Assembly (NCBI RefSeq): GCF_002204185.1
Contig: NZ_MXPU01000001.1
Location: 372,001-436,000 of the forward strand
DNA: 64,000 nucleotides
From: Rhizobium esperanzae
GTDB lineage: Bacteria > Pseudomonadota > Alphaproteobacteria > Rhizobiales > Rhizobiaceae
Reading direction: 5' to 3'
Each line of letters begins with the position of its first letter. Position 1 is the first letter of the stretch. Both the position numbers and the translations under genes were made by a program. The notes under the pieces were generated by a model, which was not told where the DNA came from, did no database searches, and saw nothing but the letters and a program-made list of their open reading frames with translations. Positions 62,971-64,000 of this stretch are shown piece by piece.

Positions 62971-64000
62971 TCAGTCACCGTCGCTCCGTCCAGAGACGAT
63001 CTCGCGCTTGCCGACATGGTTGGCCGGGCCGACGAGACCTTCCTTCTCCATGCGCTCGACCAGTGAAGCAGCGCGGTTATAGCCGATGCCGAGGCGGCGC
63101 TGGATATAGGAGGTCGAGCACTTCTTGTCGCGCATGACGACCTTGACCGCCTGCTCGTAAAGCTCGTTGCCGTCCTCTGAGGCCATGGCGCTTTTGTCGA
63201 AAACGGCGCCGGCGTCTTCCTCTTCCGGCTCGTCCTCCTCGCCGGCGGTCACGGTGTCGAGATATTCGGGGCGACCCTGCGTCTTCAGGTGCGCAACGAC
63301 CTTTTCCACTTCGGCATCGGAGACGAAGGGACCGTGGACGCGGGCGATGCGTCCGCCGCCCTGCATATGCAGCATGTCGCCCTGGCCGAGCAGCTGTTCG
63401 GCGCCCTGTTCGCCGAGGATGGTGCGGCTGTCGATCTTCGAGGTGACCTGGAAGGAAATGCGGGTCGGGAAATTCGCCTTGATCGTGCCGGTGATGACAT
63501 CGACCGACGGACGCTGGGTCGCCATGATCAGGTGAATGCCTGCGGCACGCGCCATCTGCGCCAGACGCTGGATCGCACCCTCGATCTCCTTGCCGGCGAC
63601 CATCATCAGATCAGCCATCTCGTCGACGATGACGACGATATAGGGCATCGGCGCAAGATCCAGCTCTTGGCTTTCCTCGATCGGCGCGCCGGTCTGCCGG
63701 TCGAAGCCGACCTGGACCATGATGTGGATGGTCTCGCCCTTTTCGCGCGCCTGGGAGACGCGGCCGTTGTAACCGTCGATGTTGCGCACGCCGAGGCGCG
63801 ACATCTTGCGATAACGCTCCTCCATCTCGCGCACCGCCCATTTCAGCGCCATGACGGCCTTCTTCGGGTCGGTGACGACGGGCGTCAGCAGATGCGGAAT
63901 CCCGTCATAAACGGAAAGTTCGAGCATCTTCGGATCGACCATGATCAGCCGGCACTGTTCCGGCGTCATGCGGTAGAGCAGCGACAGGATCATCGTATTG
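62971..64000 (-). CDS. ftsK: DNA translocase FtsK, C-terminal part (5' end beyond the window)
   Basis: The C-terminal 343 residues of FtsK, the hexameric septal DNA pump that aligns and helps resolve chromosome dimers. The frame runs off the right edge; upstream residues [10 protein letters not shown] continue the motor domain. Visible are the motor motifs [15 protein letters not shown] (Walker B) and [12 protein letters not shown], and from about residue 270 of the visible part the gamma winged-helix domain ([27 protein letters not shown] in parts) that reads KOPS sites. An acidic linker ([14 protein letters not shown]) joins them. Walker A and the membrane part lie outside. Confidence 0.95.
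   Translation of the reverse strand, partial: NTMILSLLYRMTPEQCRLIMVDPKMLELSVYDGIPHLLTPVVTDPKKAVMALKWAVREMEERYRKMSRLGVRNIDGYNGRVSQAREKGETIHIMVQVGFDRQTGAPIEESQELDLAPMPYIVVIVDEMADLMMVAGKEIEGAIQRLAQMARAAGIHLIMATQRPSVDVITGTIKANFPTRISFQVTSKIDSRTILGEQGAEQLLGQGDMLHMQGGGRIARVHGPFVSDAEVEKVVAHLKTQGRPEYLDTVTAGEEDEPEEEDAGAVFDKSAMASEDGNELYEQAVKVVMRDKKCSTSYIQRRLGIGYNRAASLVERMEKEGLVGPANHVGKREIVSGRSDGD

Noticed and set aside
1..64000. CRISPR arrays, rRNA genes, prophage or intact insertion sequences
   Set aside because: No regularly spaced repeats, rRNA sequence, transposase, integrase or phage structural genes were seen on either strand.

Overview
The window reads as chromosomal DNA of an alphaproteobacterium of the order Rhizobiales, most likely Rhizobium (R. 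etli / R. leguminosarum clade). This rests on high G+C, the gene order of a Ctp/Tad pilus locus like that of Agrobacterium and Rhizobium, a YejABEF peptide importer, a C-P lyase operon with the DUF1045 and hexapeptide-transferase genes usual in this group, and intergenic palindromic repeats of rhizobial type. Almost everything is core metabolism. I see no rRNA, CRISPR array, prophage or intact insertion sequence, and only one tRNA gene.

Layout. 1-4763: a peptide-type ABC importer (binding protein cut by the window edge, two permeases) plus an amidase. 4760-7529 (minus): NlpC/P60 peptidase, MarR-type regulator and M17 leucyl aminopeptidase, which with the importer suggest uptake and cytoplasmic breakdown of peptides. 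7671-20250: the tad/cpa (ctp) pilus locus. A tadD-like lipoprotein gene and a LysE exporter gene lie on its edge. Flp pilin, cpaA, B, C, D, E, F, tadB and tadC run on the minus strand, with a secretin-N domain protein and two TadE-type minor pilins divergent on the plus strand. A full CtrA-type box lies upstream of cpaB.

20354-31957: nucleoside salvage. deoB, add and upp on the plus strand converge on a minus-strand operon made of a BMP-type nucleoside importer (binding protein, double ATPase, two permeases), cdd, punA, deoC and deoA. Together they import nucleosides, deaminate and phosphorolyse them, and channel deoxyribose phosphate to glycolysis. 32268-34238 is an accessory-looking patch: tRNA-Ser(GGA), a decayed parDE toxin-antitoxin pair abutting it, a KTSC-domain gene, a second CtrA-type box and a small Rmf/CrpP-like ORF.

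34220-45893: pncB, a Pro/Gln-rich membrane protein, a D-2-hydroxyacid dehydrogenase and yejFEBA (oligopeptide or muropeptide import) with a divergent murein endopeptidase mepA, then mgsA and glk. 46018-49302: an MsbA-like ABC exporter, dapB and gpmA.

49358-62933: a complete phosphonate (C-P lyase) system. A divergent phnF repressor faces phnGHIJKL, a hexapeptide acyltransferase, phnC, phnD, two phnE permeases, a DUF1045 protein, phnM and phnN. The promoter region carries a recognisable Pho box and a PhnF-type operator. No phnP-like gene is present, and the DUF1045 2H-phosphoesterase-like protein is a candidate for that step. The window ends with a GrpB-family gene and the 3' part of ftsK on the minus strand.
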